Shown: positions 10,056-19,873 of the stretch, in pieces | How positions within the stretch are numbered: position 1 is the stretch's first letter | Layout: the number at the start of each line of letters is the position of its first letter | Origin: Aurantiochytrium sp. KH105 | Taxonomy: Eukaryota; Sar; Bigyra; Thraustochytrida; Thraustochytriidae | DNA: 64,000 nt | Direction of reading: 5' to 3' | Assembly: GCA_003116975.1 (NCBI GenBank) | Contig: BGKB01000174.1 | Coordinates: forward strand, 1 to 64,000 | Program-made: the position numbers and the translations under genes | The notes under the pieces: generated by a model | Databases searched by the model: none | What the model saw: only the letters and a program-made list of their open reading frames with translations | What the model was told of the DNA's origin: nothing

Positions 10056-10703
10056 CCTGCCGCCGCGCGTCGTTTTCCCGCTTGCCGTTCTGCCGCGTGC
10101 GTCGATGATGGCGCGCTAGCAACCCCTTTCTTCAGAGTCAGTCAGTCATTCCGAGTGGTAAAAAACACGCAGGAAACCCGCACGGCGCGTCGCGCATCGC
10201 GCGCGGCCTCCTCGAGCGCTGCGAGCGCGGAGGCGTCGAGAACCCCGCGCTCCGTGGCGAGAGCACGCGGGGAGATCCACTCGCGCCAGGCTTCATTCGA
10301 TCTCGCGCGGCCGCACGAGGCCGCTCGCGCCGAGACTGGATTCCGCAGAATCTTAGATATGTAGTATCAGTAACCTGGACACACACACACGCACGCGGGA
10401 CGAGGTGCAGTGCTTCCTGCATGGCTGACCGTGATGATTGTTGCGCTGTGATGGCCGCCGGCTCGAGGAGCGACCCGCGGAGGCAAGGCAGACCGTGATC
10501 GCCGCGCGTCGCGTCGTGCTCCGAAGACTCGCACACGCTGCCGCAGAGGGAAGAGGTGAGGGAGAGCGGCGCGAGTCCGGCCGCGTCGAGGTCCATCGAG
10601 CCCGTCGAGGCGATACGCAGAAAGGCACGCGAGACCCGCGGACGGGAAGAAGGAGAAGAAGAAGGAGAAGAAAGAGTCGGTGACCGCCAAATCCAGCGAC
10701 ACC
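10056..10703. promoter_or_regulatory. Divergent upstream region (DASH-like / UAP1)
   Basis: GC-rich spacer between a (-) and a (+) start. It carries a CTGAC-type array (10135-10148, sense to the minus-strand gene), an (AC)n tract at 10379-10392 and a purine-rich GAAGAAGAAGGAG stretch just upstream of the UAP1 start that is probably 5' UTR. No gene is supported. Confidence 0.4.
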
Positions 10704-12284
10704 ATGGGCAACAACGGGCTCAAGAAGGCCACGCCGGAGCTGCGCGAGCGGTACGCCAAGTTCGGCCAGGAACACGTGTTCAAGTTTGTGGAAAAGCTCT
10801 CGGCGGAGGAGCAGAGCAACCTTGTCAAGCAGCTCGAAGAGGTCGACGTGGAACGATGCAAGACCCTCTTTGAAGCGTCCGTGCATCCGGCGGGCGATGA
10901 CAAGGATGGAAACGATGACAAAATCAGCCCCGTGGACCCCAAGGAGGTCGCTTCGGAGACCGCCATTCAAGAGAATAGAGAGCAGTGGTCTCAAAAGGCC
11001 TACGAGAGCATGGCTCGCGGCGAAGTCGCCTTTGTTGTCCTGTCTGGAGGCCAAGGCACCCGTCTTGGCTTTAGTCGCGCCAAGGGCATGTACGACATTG
11101 GTCTCCCTAGCCACAAGTCCCTCTTCCAGCTCATGGGCGAGCGCATCCGCTCGCTTCGTCGGCTCGTGGCCGAGCAGACCTCCACCAAAGAAAGCAAGGT
11201 CAGCATCCCATGGTACATCATGACGAGCCCTCTCAATGATGCCGACACGCGCTCCTTCTTCAAGGAGAACAAGTACTTTGGCCTTGGCGAAAAGGAGGTT
11301 CGCTTCTTTCCCCAGGGCACCCTTCCTTGCATGACGACTGACGAGGGCAAGTTCATTCTCGAATCCAAGGACAAGTTGGCCGTCGCGCCCGACGGAAACG
11401 GCGGCATTTACCGCGCCATGGACGCAAACGGCGTTTTCGCAGACATGGATAAGCGCGGCGTCAAGCTCATGCACGTAACCTCCGTCGACAACTCGCTCGT
11501 GCAGCCGGCTGACCCGCTCTTTGTCGGGTTTTGTCTCGCCAAAGACGCCCAAGTTGGAAACAAGGGCTGTCCCAAGGTCTCTTGGGACGAAAAGGTTGGC
11601 GTCATGGCCCTCAAGGGAGGCAAGCCGAGCGTCGTCGAGTACTCCGAGCTCGACGAGACTCTGGCCAAGCAGACGGATGAGAGCGGCCAGCTGCTCTTTC
11701 GCTCGGGCAACATTTGCAACCACGTCTTTTCCATCGACTTTCTCCGCAACGTGGCATTGCCTGCGCTTGCTAACACATATCATGTCGCGCACAAGAAAAT
11801 TCCGTACGCCAACGAAGACGGCGAGAAGACCGCCCCTGACTCGCCTAACGGCATCAAGCTGGAAATGTTCATCTTTGATGTATTTCCCCACGCCGAGCGA
11901 TTCGCCGTCTTCGAGTGCGACCGCAAGCAGGAGTTTGCCCCTGTTAAGAACGCCCCAGGGACCGCCACAGACTCTCCGGACTCGGCTCGCGCCATGACGT
12001 ATGCGCTTCACCGCGGTTGGCTCGAGTCTGCAGGCGCCAAGCTTTCGGGGGATGCGGACCTGGCCTGTGAGCTGAGCCCTCTCGTGTCTCTTCGTGGCGA
12101 GGGCCTCGAGACATTTGTCAAGAGTGCTCAATCGCTCACCTTGCCGTTGCATGTACGTCGCGCCGCGGAGTCTCCCGCCGCGGACACGGCCACAAAGCGC
12201 GAGCGCATTTCTGCACAAGATGCCGAAATCTCGGTTGATCACTACGTTGATCCGGATGGCGTCAACATCTACGAGCTCAAGTAG
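10704..12284 (+). CDS. UAP1: UDP-N-acetylglucosamine pyrophosphorylase
   Basis: A 526-residue cytosolic nucleotidyltransferase making UDP-GlcNAc from UTP and GlcNAc-1-phosphate, the last step of the hexosamine pathway that feeds glycosylation, GPI anchors and wall or scale polysaccharide. The nucleotide loop LSGGQGTRLG sits at 113-122, followed by KGMYDIGLPSHKSLFQ, the family's uridine/sugar-binding region, and the C-terminal part contains the conserved FDVFP motif. The frame is open 24 bases further upstream, but only from GTG; the ATG at 10704 (acaccATGg) has an excellent context and gives the normal family length. Single exon. An internal acidic insert (about residues 64-75) and the C-terminal tail are less conserved. 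Confidence 0.94.
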   Translation: MGNNGLKKATPELRERYAKFGQEHVFKFVEKLSAEEQSNLVKQLEEVDVERCKTLFEASVHPAGDDKDGNDDKISPVDPKEVASETAIQENREQWSQKAYESMARGEVAFVVLSGGQGTRLGFSRAKGMYDIGLPSHKSLFQLMGERIRSLRRLVAEQTSTKESKVSIPWYIMTSPLNDADTRSFFKENKYFGLGEKEVRFFPQGTLPCMTTDEGKFILESKDKLAVAPDGNGGIYRAMDANGVFADMDKRGVKLMHVTSVDNSLVQPADPLFVGFCLAKDAQVGNKGCPKVSWDEKVGVMALKGGKPSVVEYSELDETLAKQTDESGQLLFRSGNICNHVFSIDFLRNVALPALANTYHVAHKKIPYANEDGEKTAPDSPNGIKLEMFIFDVFPHAERFAVFECDRKQEFAPVKNAPGTATDSPDSARAMTYALHRGWLESAGAKLSGDADLACELSPLVSLRGEGLETFVKSAQSLTLPLHVRRAAESPAADTATKRERISAQDAEISVDHYVDPDGVNIYELK

Positions 12285-12824
12285 AATTGGAGAACAAACG
12301 TCAACTTAGATTTTAGAATTGAAGAAAACAAAACATAAAACAGATTGCTTCCATCCAGTTCCGACGTTCTGCACTGTAGGCTTGGTTTCGTATCAATGCT
12401 TTTCCCTGTTCTTTGAGATGCGCCCATTGAGGACCCCAATCACTTTTCAAAAGGACATGACCTTGACCTCTGCTTGAAATGGTATCCTGGGAGTGTAAAA
12501 TTATTGTAAAAAGAGCACATGGTTCTTTTCTTCTTTGCGCGGCTGCGGCGTTGTTTTCCTTTACTTGTGCTCGTGTCGATCTCATCGTTGCGATACAACG
12601 CTTGGACCTCATGTAGATGATCTACACAGAGAGAATGGAATTTCTTACGGGATGAGATCAACAACAGGACAAAACAAACTCGGGGAGGGAAAAGGGGAAA
12701 AAAAGAAACATCAACATAGTCACATCTCGATTCGATGGAAGAAATCATGGCGGCTGGCGGCCAGCTAGCCCAGTGAGGTGAGTGCGTGAGTGAGTGCGTG
12801 GGTAAGTGGGCAAGTGAGCACTTC
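12285..12824. other. Convergent 3' intergenic region
   Basis: AT-richer spacer between convergent UAP1 (+) and PH-SAM (-) genes, probably the two 3' UTRs. It ends in short GAGTGAGTG repeats (12777-12805). No gene is supported. Confidence 0.45.
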
Positions 12825-13898
12825 TTATCTGTCCGGATTCATCGGCGTGGCAAAGGGAAGGTCAATATCGTCTTCAACGGGTGGCTCATTCACGCTGTGG
12901 CCGCGGGGTTTCGGGCTCGGAGGGGGGTCGCTCCCTGCAATCTCGCCCTTGACGAGACCGCTGATGTTGCGGAGAATCGTCAGCTGGTCGTCCCGCGACT
13001 TGACGCCGATGGCCTCCAGATCGCTCGAGGCGAGATGGCGGAGTTGGGCTCCATTGATGCCTGCATTAAAGAACTTGGGCGCATGCCAGGCCATGCCAAA
13101 GGTAGTGAGGTAGGCAGCTACCTCGAACTTGGACCAGGACTCCCACTTGCTGATTTCTGCGGGCGTGTGAATACGAGTATCGGCAGGGAAGAGCTCACCA
13201 TCCTGCATCCGTAGCGTGTCCAGCATGGACAGAGAGGAACGACGCGAACGCGCGCCGTTCATCTTCTTTTCGATTTCCACGGCGCCGGAAATGGCGGCGA
13301 TCCAGGCATCCGCGTCGGTGCTGGAGTCGGTTTTCAGCTTGTACACACGGGTCGGCGTGACAACATTGATGCGCTCACGCGTCGAGGCGTCTTTGACATT
13401 CACTTGCGACACAATGACCAGCGGAATGACGCCCTTGGGCACATCTGTGCCGCTGGGCTGGTCGTCAAAGTACATGAGCGACTTGGTCGTCAGCACGAAC
13501 CATCTCCGCTTGTACGCCTGATTGACGACACCCTTTTTCATCATAAAGCCGGAGCGCACCAGACTTTCAGAATTGCTGCGCTCGCGGGAGTGGTGCGAGC
13601 TGAACGAGCCCCCCATCCCTGAAAGCGTCCCGCGCCGATCCCGCTCCGTCACGGTCGACCGCATTGACATGCGCGTATCACCGCCGAGGACCTCGGGCTC
13701 TGGGATACCGCGATCCTCGCCTTCATCACCGCTGCTGCTTTCGCTCACGCTTACGCGTTCGTCGTCATCGAGGCGGTCGTCGTCTTCGTCGCCGCCGCCA
13801 GTTGTTGACGTTACGTTCGACCTCACGCTGGGAGTCCGCGTCGAGTTTCTCGACGTGTTCGTCGCCGTCGTCTTACGTCTACGAAAGAAGAAGGACAT
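12825..13898 (-). CDS. PH and SAM domain protein
   Basis: A 357-residue probable signalling adaptor. Residues 1-112 are serine- and acid-rich and likely disordered, with RRRK and RERSNS patches that look like phosphorylation sites. Residues 114-210 form a pleckstrin-homology domain: SGFMMKKG start, KRRWFVLTTKSLMYF core and the conserved C-terminal-helix tryptophan in DADAWIAAI. Residues 250-318 form a SAM domain with WSKFEVAAYL and IGVKSRDDQLTILRNI. The combination suggests phosphoinositide-directed membrane binding plus oligomerisation. The C-terminal 40 residues are proline-rich. Start at the only sensible ATG, in a MSFFFRRR context. Divergent from the IQ-motif gene across a repetitive promoter region. 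Confidence 0.88.
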   Translation of the reverse strand: MSFFFRRRKTTATNTSRNSTRTPSVRSNVTSTTGGGDEDDDRLDDDERVSVSESSSGDEGEDRGIPEPEVLGGDTRMSMRSTVTERDRRGTLSGMGGSFSSHHSRERSNSESLVRSGFMMKKGVVNQAYKRRWFVLTTKSLMYFDDQPSGTDVPKGVIPLVIVSQVNVKDASTRERINVVTPTRVYKLKTDSSTDADAWIAAISGAVEIEKKMNGARSRRSSLSMLDTLRMQDGELFPADTRIHTPAEISKWESWSKFEVAAYLTTFGMAWHAPKFFNAGINGAQLRHLASSDLEAIGVKSRDDQLTILRNISGLVKGEIAGSDPPPSPKPRGHSVNEPPVEDDIDLPFATPMNPDR

Positions 13899-14704
13899 CG
13901 TGCCCTGCCCTGCTTTGACCTGTTTTGCTCTGCTCTGCGCAAGGCCTCGTGCCCTCGCGAGCCTCTCGCCGCCGCTCCTTTCCTCCCCGCGCAGGAGCTC
14001 TCTCGCGCGAGGGCCGAAGAGTCCGTCCAGGCGGCCCGGCGCGTGCGGGCTCCCTTCTTGTGCTCGCCCCCCTCAATTCCGCGCCTCTCCGCGCAGAGGC
14101 GGGCCGCCCGCGGGGGGGGGGGAGGGGGAGGGGTAGCGCCGCTCGCTGCTCGCCGCGCGCGTAGGCGCCCGTGCTCCGCGCCCGCGCCCGCGCTCGTGCT
14201 CGCTCGCGTACGTGCTCTTGCTCTCGCTCGCGCCCGTGCTGAGGCAGCAGGACTCGACGACTCGGGTCTGCACGCGCCGCGTCGGGGGCGCGGCGCAAGT
14301 GCGGTATCCCGCGCCCGCAAGTGCGCTATGCGCGGCCGCGCAAGGGGGCTATCCGCCCTGCGCACTTGCGGCGCTCCGGCAAGTGTGTTTTGCGCGCGGG
14401 CAAGTGTGTTTTGCGCGCGGGCAAGTGCGCTATTCGGGGCGGGAAGGGCGGAAAGCGCGGCGCGCCGCCGCGCAAGTGCGGAATGCGCGCCGGCAAGTGG
14501 AGAATGCGCGCCGGCAAGGGCGGGGACGCGCGGCGCAAGTGGAGAATGGCCGTTAGCGAGCGGGGGCGAGCAGCGAGCGCCTGGGTGAAGAATAACGCCG
14601 CCAAACCCGACGCCTCGAGCGAGAGGCTCGCTCGTTCTCGCTCGCGGGGACCGCGGCGGCGGCGACGTCGGCGGAGACGCAGACAGAGGAGTCGCAGACG
14701 CGCA
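13899..14704. promoter_or_regulatory. Divergent GC-rich upstream region (PH-SAM / IQ protein)
   Basis: About 800 bp of very GC-rich DNA between two divergent starts. It carries a G tract at 14111-14130 and a CAAGTG-containing tandem array at 14297-14550. A frame open through it upstream of the IQ gene encodes only repetitive Arg/Lys/Gly sequence and I do not accept it as protein. Confidence 0.4.
14297..14550. repeat. Degenerate 20-24 bp tandem array with CAAGTG core
   Basis: About eight direct copies and one inverted copy of GCAAGTG, with nearly identical consecutive units at roughly 14385-14440 (GCAAGTGTGTTTTGCGCGCG repeated) and further units near 14475-14545. CAAGTG is an E-box (CANNTG). 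The array lies 150-400 bp upstream of the IQ-motif gene start. Confidence 0.7.
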
Positions 14705-16783
14705 ATGGACCTCTACGTGGTGGAGCGCCAGCTGCGCGAGGCGGAGCGGGAGCTGGCCCAGGAGGTGCGCGCCGGCGAGGTGGCCCCGGGCTCGCCTTTC
14801 GCGGCTCTACGCTGCGAGAGACTCTACCGCACCGTAGGCGCCCTGCGCAAGAAGCGTGCAGACCTTGTTCGCAGCGCGAGGTCCTTCGAGCCGCACGCCG
14901 TGCCGAGACGACGGGGCGGAGACTCTTCATCTTACCGAGACCGCAGAGACGAAGCCCTTTTCAGGGACTGGGACACGGACACGGACCGGGATCCGGCCAA
15001 AGAAAACGTTCGTGCACCCTTGCCGCCCTTGCCGTCAAGGAGATTTCGCGCGCACGCGGAAAAGTGGCTGCAAGCCGGTGACGAAGAGAACGAGGATGTC
15101 TGGGAGTGGAATGGTCGCGCGCTCCGTGTCGTGAAAAATGTCGTCTACAGTGACAGCGACTTGCTCGAGTCTCTCCTGGCCAAGGCCCGCGCCCTCGAGG
15201 ATAAACTGACCGCTCTCGAGGCCAAAGGAAGCAGTAACGCTGCAGTATCGCCCATCGCACAGACGTGGTCCGAGGAGACCAAGGCCACCGTGGCCGCAGG
15301 GTCTGACTTGGGCGATGAAAGAACACGTGCCAGGGAGGCCGCACGAGAACAGCTTCGCAAACGGGCGACCATGTTGCGGCAGGAACACGAGCAAAACAGC
15401 GCCATCATTGTACAGAGCACCTTTCGCGGTTTTCTCGGTCGTCGCAAGATGCGAGAGGCTCGCACGGCTTATAATGCACGCATCCGCGAGGCTGGCGCAC
15501 AGCGCATTCAGGCCCAGTTCCGCGGCCACTTGGCACGAACGCAGGTCCGCCAACGTAAAGCCGCAATGCAGCGCGATCTCGAGGCGGCCTCTGCAACGGT
15601 TATTCAGAGCACATTTCGCGGCGCACGGGCGCGCCGTGCGTATCGAGATGCGCGCACGCCAGAAGAACACCGTCTTGCAGCAGCTGCCATGATTCAGGCG
15701 TGGTGGCGTGGCTGTCTTGGACGCCGCAAGGCTCTCTCCCGTCGACAGCGCTACCTCGTCGAGCTCGAAGAGGTCGCTGCGATCATGTTGCAGTCCGCGT
15801 GGCGATCCTTTCAAGCTCGTTGTGAACGCGATCGTTTGCAGGCAGAACGCACCAAGGCCATGCAGGAAGCTGCAGCAATTATGTTGCAGAGCGCCTGGCG
15901 CGGGTACCAGGCACGCCAGCGTGTCGAGCGTATCCGACGCGAGCGTGAAGATGTGGAAGATGAGCTTAAATCCATGGACTACGCTGATAATGTGCGTAAA
16001 TCGCTCTTTGCCAAGCTCTTTCTCAACAGCGAGCAGCGGGCAGCAGTTGCCATCCAGGCGTGCGCGAGAGGCTTTTTGGAGCGAAAGCGCCTTCGTGCTC
16101 GACGGACGCGTCTTGCGCAACGCGATCGCGAGGACGCCGAGATTGATCGTATGATTCAGCAGGAACGACAACGGCGCCAAGGTCTCGATGTACCAACACC
16201 CGGACAGCCAACTCCAAAAACTGTCTTTGAAGACACTTTGAATCTTCCAGTGCAATGGTCCGACGGCCACAGAGAGGTGACCCCGGTCCATATTCTTGTA
16301 CGCGAACGCACTAATCCCTATCAGCTTCGCATCGAGGCCGAAGAGCGCACCTCGCAGACGCGATTCTATCGCATGATTGACACTGCCGTCCTCGAGGAGC
16401 TTTTGTTGCCAGTTTTTTCCGATGTTGAAAACAAAGTCGTGCCGCGCAACCTCGGCCAGGGGGGGACTCTCGGAATTGAGGCGGACGCAAAGCCTTTGGC
16501 AAACTGGATTTTGCATGGCGAGCCACCCCGCCGTAAAGACCTTTTGGCGTGGATCCTTAATCGCATGTGGCTCGACCAGAGTCGTCTGGATGGCTCGCTC
16601 GAGCTTTGCCTGGGAAGCTTTGCTGGCACAGATACCCTTGACAAGACCATGACAAGTGCAATTCCACCCTCTTCGCCTCCGGCATCGCGTGGTACCCAGC
16701 ATAAAGCACAGCAGCCAATACATATTGACACCAAGCCAACGCGGGAGGCTTTCAAGGTCAAGTATCGAAATGGCAGTCCTTAG
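14705..16783 (+). CDS. IQ-motif protein with seven calmodulin-binding repeats
   Basis: A 692-residue protein. Residues 1-60 form a charged helix beginning MDLYVVERQLREAERELAQE. A coiled-coil-like stretch is followed, over about residues 233-460, by seven IQ motifs in long Arg-rich helices: VQSTFRGFLGRRK, IQAQFRGHLART, IQSTFRGARARRA, IQAWWRGCLGRRK, LQSAWRSFQARCE, LQSAWRGYQARQR and IQACARGFLERKR. IQ motifs bind calmodulin or centrin-type light chains, so a cytoskeletal, basal-body or axonemal role is plausible. The C-terminal 200 residues contain an acidic domain I do not recognise. The frame is open 384 bases further upstream, but that part is repeat-derived; the ATG at 14705 starts the first protein-like sequence. 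Single exon. Convergent with DENR. Confidence 0.87.
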   Translation: MDLYVVERQLREAERELAQEVRAGEVAPGSPFAALRCERLYRTVGALRKKRADLVRSARSFEPHAVPRRRGGDSSSYRDRRDEALFRDWDTDTDRDPAKENVRAPLPPLPSRRFRAHAEKWLQAGDEENEDVWEWNGRALRVVKNVVYSDSDLLESLLAKARALEDKLTALEAKGSSNAAVSPIAQTWSEETKATVAAGSDLGDERTRAREAAREQLRKRATMLRQEHEQNSAIIVQSTFRGFLGRRKMREARTAYNARIREAGAQRIQAQFRGHLARTQVRQRKAAMQRDLEAASATVIQSTFRGARARRAYRDARTPEEHRLAAAAMIQAWWRGCLGRRKALSRRQRYLVELEEVAAIMLQSAWRSFQARCERDRLQAERTKAMQEAAAIMLQSAWRGYQARQRVERIRREREDVEDELKSMDYADNVRKSLFAKLFLNSEQRAAVAIQACARGFLERKRLRARRTRLAQRDREDAEIDRMIQQERQRRQGLDVPTPGQPTPKTVFEDTLNLPVQWSDGHREVTPVHILVRERTNPYQLRIEAEERTSQTRFYRMIDTAVLEELLLPVFSDVENKVVPRNLGQGGTLGIEADAKPLANWILHGEPPRRKDLLAWILNRMWLDQSRLDGSLELCLGSFAGTDTLDKTMTSAIPPSSPPASRGTQHKAQQPIHIDTKPTREAFKVKYRNGSP

Positions 16784-17044
16784 CATTTGGAGAATTGTGC
16801 CCATGTCGAATTTTTCTTTCTTTCCTTTTTACCTTTCTCTCGCCTCTGTCTCTGTTTCTGCCTCCACCTTTTCTTTTCCTTTCCTCGTTTTGTCTGGAAA
16901 GCGTGAACTTGCCCACGTCAGTACTTTTTGCGCGAGAAAGATAAGCCAAAGAGGGAATGGGGGGCATGAAAATCTCTTTGTGGCTACTATTGGAAATCGA
17001 ATCTCGTTGGCCTTGATTGATTTCGTTGAGTTATTTGTTTCCAT

Positions 17045-18480
17045 TTAGAAAGCCTTCGACTTTTTTCCGCCATCAATGAGCACAATGCTCGACTTGTCAA
17101 CGCTGGGAAAGTACTCGAGAATAAGATCCGGCATGTCGTAAATGTAGTCGCCCTGAATATCGATGGACTGCTTTCCGTTGGGAAGCTTGTTCACAGTAGA
17201 TCCACAGGCGAAACGACGACCAAGTTTCTTGGCAGCATCCTTGAGTTTAATGTCATAAGCATCGAGACCGACAACGCTGGTGACAAACTTGCGGCGCTGA
17301 CGCTGCGAGCGCTCAATGGTGACGGTCTTGTCCTGACCTCCGGCCCCAGAAGCGTGCTGTTTGTTCGGCATGCCAGCACCACCTCGCTTCTTGGATGCGG
17401 CCACAGCGCTGGCAGCATCACCAAGCTCACCGCCGTCGGCGCGAATCTGAGCAGCAACCTCTGCCACAGTCTTGCCCTTTTTCGTGGTAAGCTGGAGATC
17501 AGGAAACCTCTCTTCGAGCCAGGGCAGCGCAGCCTTAAATGTCGGCAAGTACTCGCAGTACTCGGGCGGCATGCCGTCCACAGGGCAGTATACAATTTCG
17601 CGCAAGTGCGAGTCTTCCTTGGTGAGAATCATTTGGCCAGACACGGGCTTGCCGACCACGAGCTCATCAAAATCATCCTCTGCCTCCTCTCCTGAATCAT
17701 CGTCCTCATCTTCGTCCGCGGAGTCTGGCTCGGGGCCGTACTTGTCGATAAGAGCGGTCATGAGCTTTTCCTCGTTCTTGACAATGCCTCGGGTGCGTTC
17801 TACCAGCTTGTCGACGTCCGAAATCTTTTCAGGAGCATATTTCTTGTAGAACCGGACGACACGAGAGTGGAAAGTGTATTCTTCCTCATCGCTCTCGTCG
17901 TCGTCGTCGTCGTCGTCGTCATCGTCATCGTCGTCATTCTTGCTCGCCTTGGCAGCGGAAGCACCAGTGGCACCGGCTTCGCCCTCCTCATGTTCCGGCT
18001 CATCGCCATATTTCTCGATGAGCATCGCCATGAGACGTTCCTCATAATTTGCTTTTCCCTTGGTCCGCGTCACAAGGTTATCAACCTTGTTGAGCTTGTC
18101 CGGGTTGTAGTGCTTGTAAAAGGCACGAATTCGCGCGCGGAGGGCCTCCGGGTCGCTGACCATGGGCTCGGGGCCGTACTTGTCAACAAGAGCATCAATG
18201 AGCTTTTGTTCGTTCTCGGGTTTGCCCTGCGTCTTGGCAAGAAGCTTTTCCACATCGCCAAGCTTATCCGGCTGGTGGCTGTCGTGCGGCGCGGTGACAT
18301 TTTACAACGTCAGTGCGTCAAGGCGTCAGTCAGTCAGTCAGTCAGTCGGTGAAACATTCAATTTGACTGAGCATTTTGCGATCCCACTTAAGCCTCGCGT
18401 GCGTCTCGTCACGTCCATCCCGTAGAAACGTACTGCTCGTAGAAGCGCACCAGGCGCGCGCGGAAAGCGTCCGTGGTCAT
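17045..18480 (-). CDS. DENR: Density-regulated protein (DENR) homologue with KYGPEP repeats, two exons
   Basis: A 425-residue translation factor (proposed model). The C-terminal half is DENR: a CPVDGMPPEYCEYLP segment, a basic linker and a SUI1/eIF1-like domain (KFVTSVVGLDAYDIKLKDAAKKLG to IQGDYIYDMPDLI). In animals DENR pairs with MCT-1 in ribosome recycling and reinitiation. The N-terminal half has three copies (about residues 5-53, 58-109 and 147-199) of a repeat of the form FYxxYxPDKLxxVDxL...EExLMxxLxxKYGPEP, with an acidic Asp run before the third. The open frame alone begins at a GTG inside repeat 1; a 51-nt first exon at 18430-18480 (ATG, ending FYEQY) supplies the missing repeat start. 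Proposed intron 18272-18429 (158 nt): weak donor GTTTCT, acceptor CCAG, and a CTGAC array. The exact junction is the least certain part. Confidence 0.85.
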
Positions 18481-18880
18481 CTCTCTTTCCCGACGCTGGC
18501 TGGCTAGCTAGCCAGCTAGCTAGACTAGACTCGCGCTCCCGGGAGCGTCGCTCGGCCTCTCCTGCCCTCGCCGCGCCAGGCCAGTGTTCCGCACCCTCGC
18601 TCGCGCACGCGCACGCAGGGAGAAAGATCGCCCGCGCCCTCGTTCGTGGTCTGCGCGCCTTCGTCTCGATCCGCACCCTCGAAGCGAGGCCGAAGGGGAT
18701 AGATAGATGGGCGCAGGAAACCGCACATCTAACCCGGCCCAGCAGCTTTTCCGAGCGAGCCACAGGCGTCGAGTCGAGTCGAGTCGAGGCGAGTCGAGGG
18801 GGCCTTGCTTGCTTGGCTTCGCGCGAGGCGAGTCGCATTGCTGGCTGGCGGGGCGGCCGAGGAGGCGGAGCGGAGCAGCG
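18481..18880. promoter_or_regulatory. Bidirectional promoter region between DENR and TRM7
   Basis: Four hundred bases separate the starts of two divergent translation-related genes. It contains a palindromic CTAGCTAGCCAGCTAGCTAG-type stretch (18505-18525) and GAGTCGAGTCGA repeats (18774-18800). Shared regulation is inference from the head-to-head arrangement. Confidence 0.45.
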
Positions 18881-19873
18881 ATGGGGCTCAAGAGCAAGGA
18901 CCGCCGCGACATTTACTACCGGCGCGCGAAGGAGCTCGGGTTCCGCGCGAGGTCGGCCTTCAAGCTGCTCCAGATCGACGACGAGTACAAGCTCTTGCAG
19001 GGCTGCTCGAGGGCCGTGGACCTCTGCGCGGCGCCGGGGAGCTGGAGCCAGGTCCTGAGCAGACGCCTTTGGGAGGATGGCGAGGACAGAACCAAGGAAA
19101 CGCGTATTGTCGCTGTAGATCTCCAAGAGATGGCGCCCATTCCTGGCGTCGTGCAGCTCCAAGGCGATATCACGTCTCGGCGAACGGCAGAGGACATTAT
19201 CGGCCACTTTGAGGGCAAACTGTGCGACATCGTCGTCAGCGACGGTGCGCCAGATGTGAGTGGTCTTGCTGACATTGATGAGTACCTGCAGGCCCAGCTG
19301 CTCTTGGCCGCCCTCAATATCGCAACCTTTGTACTGCGTCCAGGCGGCGCCTTTGTGGCCAAAATGTTTCGCGGCAGAGATGTCACGCTTCTCTATGCAC
19401 AGCTGCGCCAATTCTTCCCACTTGTGACTATTGCCAAACCCAAGAGTAGCCGTAACTCTAGCATGGAAGCCTTTGTGGTTTGCCAAAACTATACGCCCCC
19501 TCAGGGCTATACGCCAACCATGATTACGCCCATGCTTGCGGCAGACTATACGAAGTCGTCTTCGGGAGCTGCTGGTGCCGGTGAGGGGGACGCCGCTATG
19601 ACAAATGCTGCGCCAGCGCCAGCGCCAGCGCCAGCATCAACGAGCGCCAAGGACGACAAACGCAATGACTTGCTCGGCGTCAACAAGGTGGTCGTGCCTT
19701 TCGTTGCGTGTGGCGATCTTTCTGGCTTTGATTCGGATCAGTCGTATGCCTTGAGCAAGGCCGCAGCGGAAAACTATCTTGCGCCAACCCAGCTCCCCAT
19801 TAACCCATCGTACAAGGAGGCTATTGAGCGAAAGCGCACCGCAGGTGCTGGTTCCACCAAGTCTATCCAATAG
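18881..19873 (+). CDS. TRM7: tRNA 2'-O-ribose methyltransferase, TRM7/FTSJ1 family
   Basis: A 330-residue SAM-dependent RrmJ/FtsJ enzyme that 2'-O-methylates positions 32 and 34 of the tRNA anticodon loop. The SAM-binding motif [13 protein letters not shown] starts at 47. The K-D-K-E catalytic tetrad is visible: Lys28 (RSAFKLLQ), Asp121 ([11 protein letters not shown]), Lys161 (GGAFVAKMF) and Glu196 ([11 protein letters not shown]). The start [18 protein letters not shown] matches the conserved family N-terminus, so the ATG at 18881 is chosen over an open frame 174 bases longer. A C-terminal extension holds an APAPAPA low-complexity linker (about 245-258) followed by a conserved-looking tail typical of eukaryotic TRM7 ([12 protein letters not shown]). 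Head-to-head with DENR. Confidence 0.93.
   Translation: MGLKSKDRRDIYYRRAKELGFRARSAFKLLQIDDEYKLLQGCSRAVDLCAAPGSWSQVLSRRLWEDGEDRTKETRIVAVDLQEMAPIPGVVQLQGDITSRRTAEDIIGHFEGKLCDIVVSDGAPDVSGLADIDEYLQAQLLLAALNIATFVLRPGGAFVAKMFRGRDVTLLYAQLRQFFPLVTIAKPKSSRNSSMEAFVVCQNYTPPQGYTPTMITPMLAADYTKSSSGAAGAGEGDAAMTNAAPAPAPAPASTSAKDDKRNDLLGVNKVVVPFVACGDLSGFDSDQSYALSKAAAENYLAPTQLPINPSYKEAIERKRTAGAGSTKSIQ

Noticed and set aside
10353..12242. 629-codon antisense frame across UAP1
   Set aside because: Same cause: absence of stops opposite C-ending codons; no family resemblance.
14321..14704. Upstream extension of the IQ protein frame
   Set aside because: It translates a tandem DNA array into Arg/Lys/Gly repeats; the ATG at 14705 begins conserved-looking sequence.
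15035..16804. 589-codon antisense frame across the IQ gene
   Set aside because: The sense strand has seven recognisable IQ motifs; the antisense product has none.
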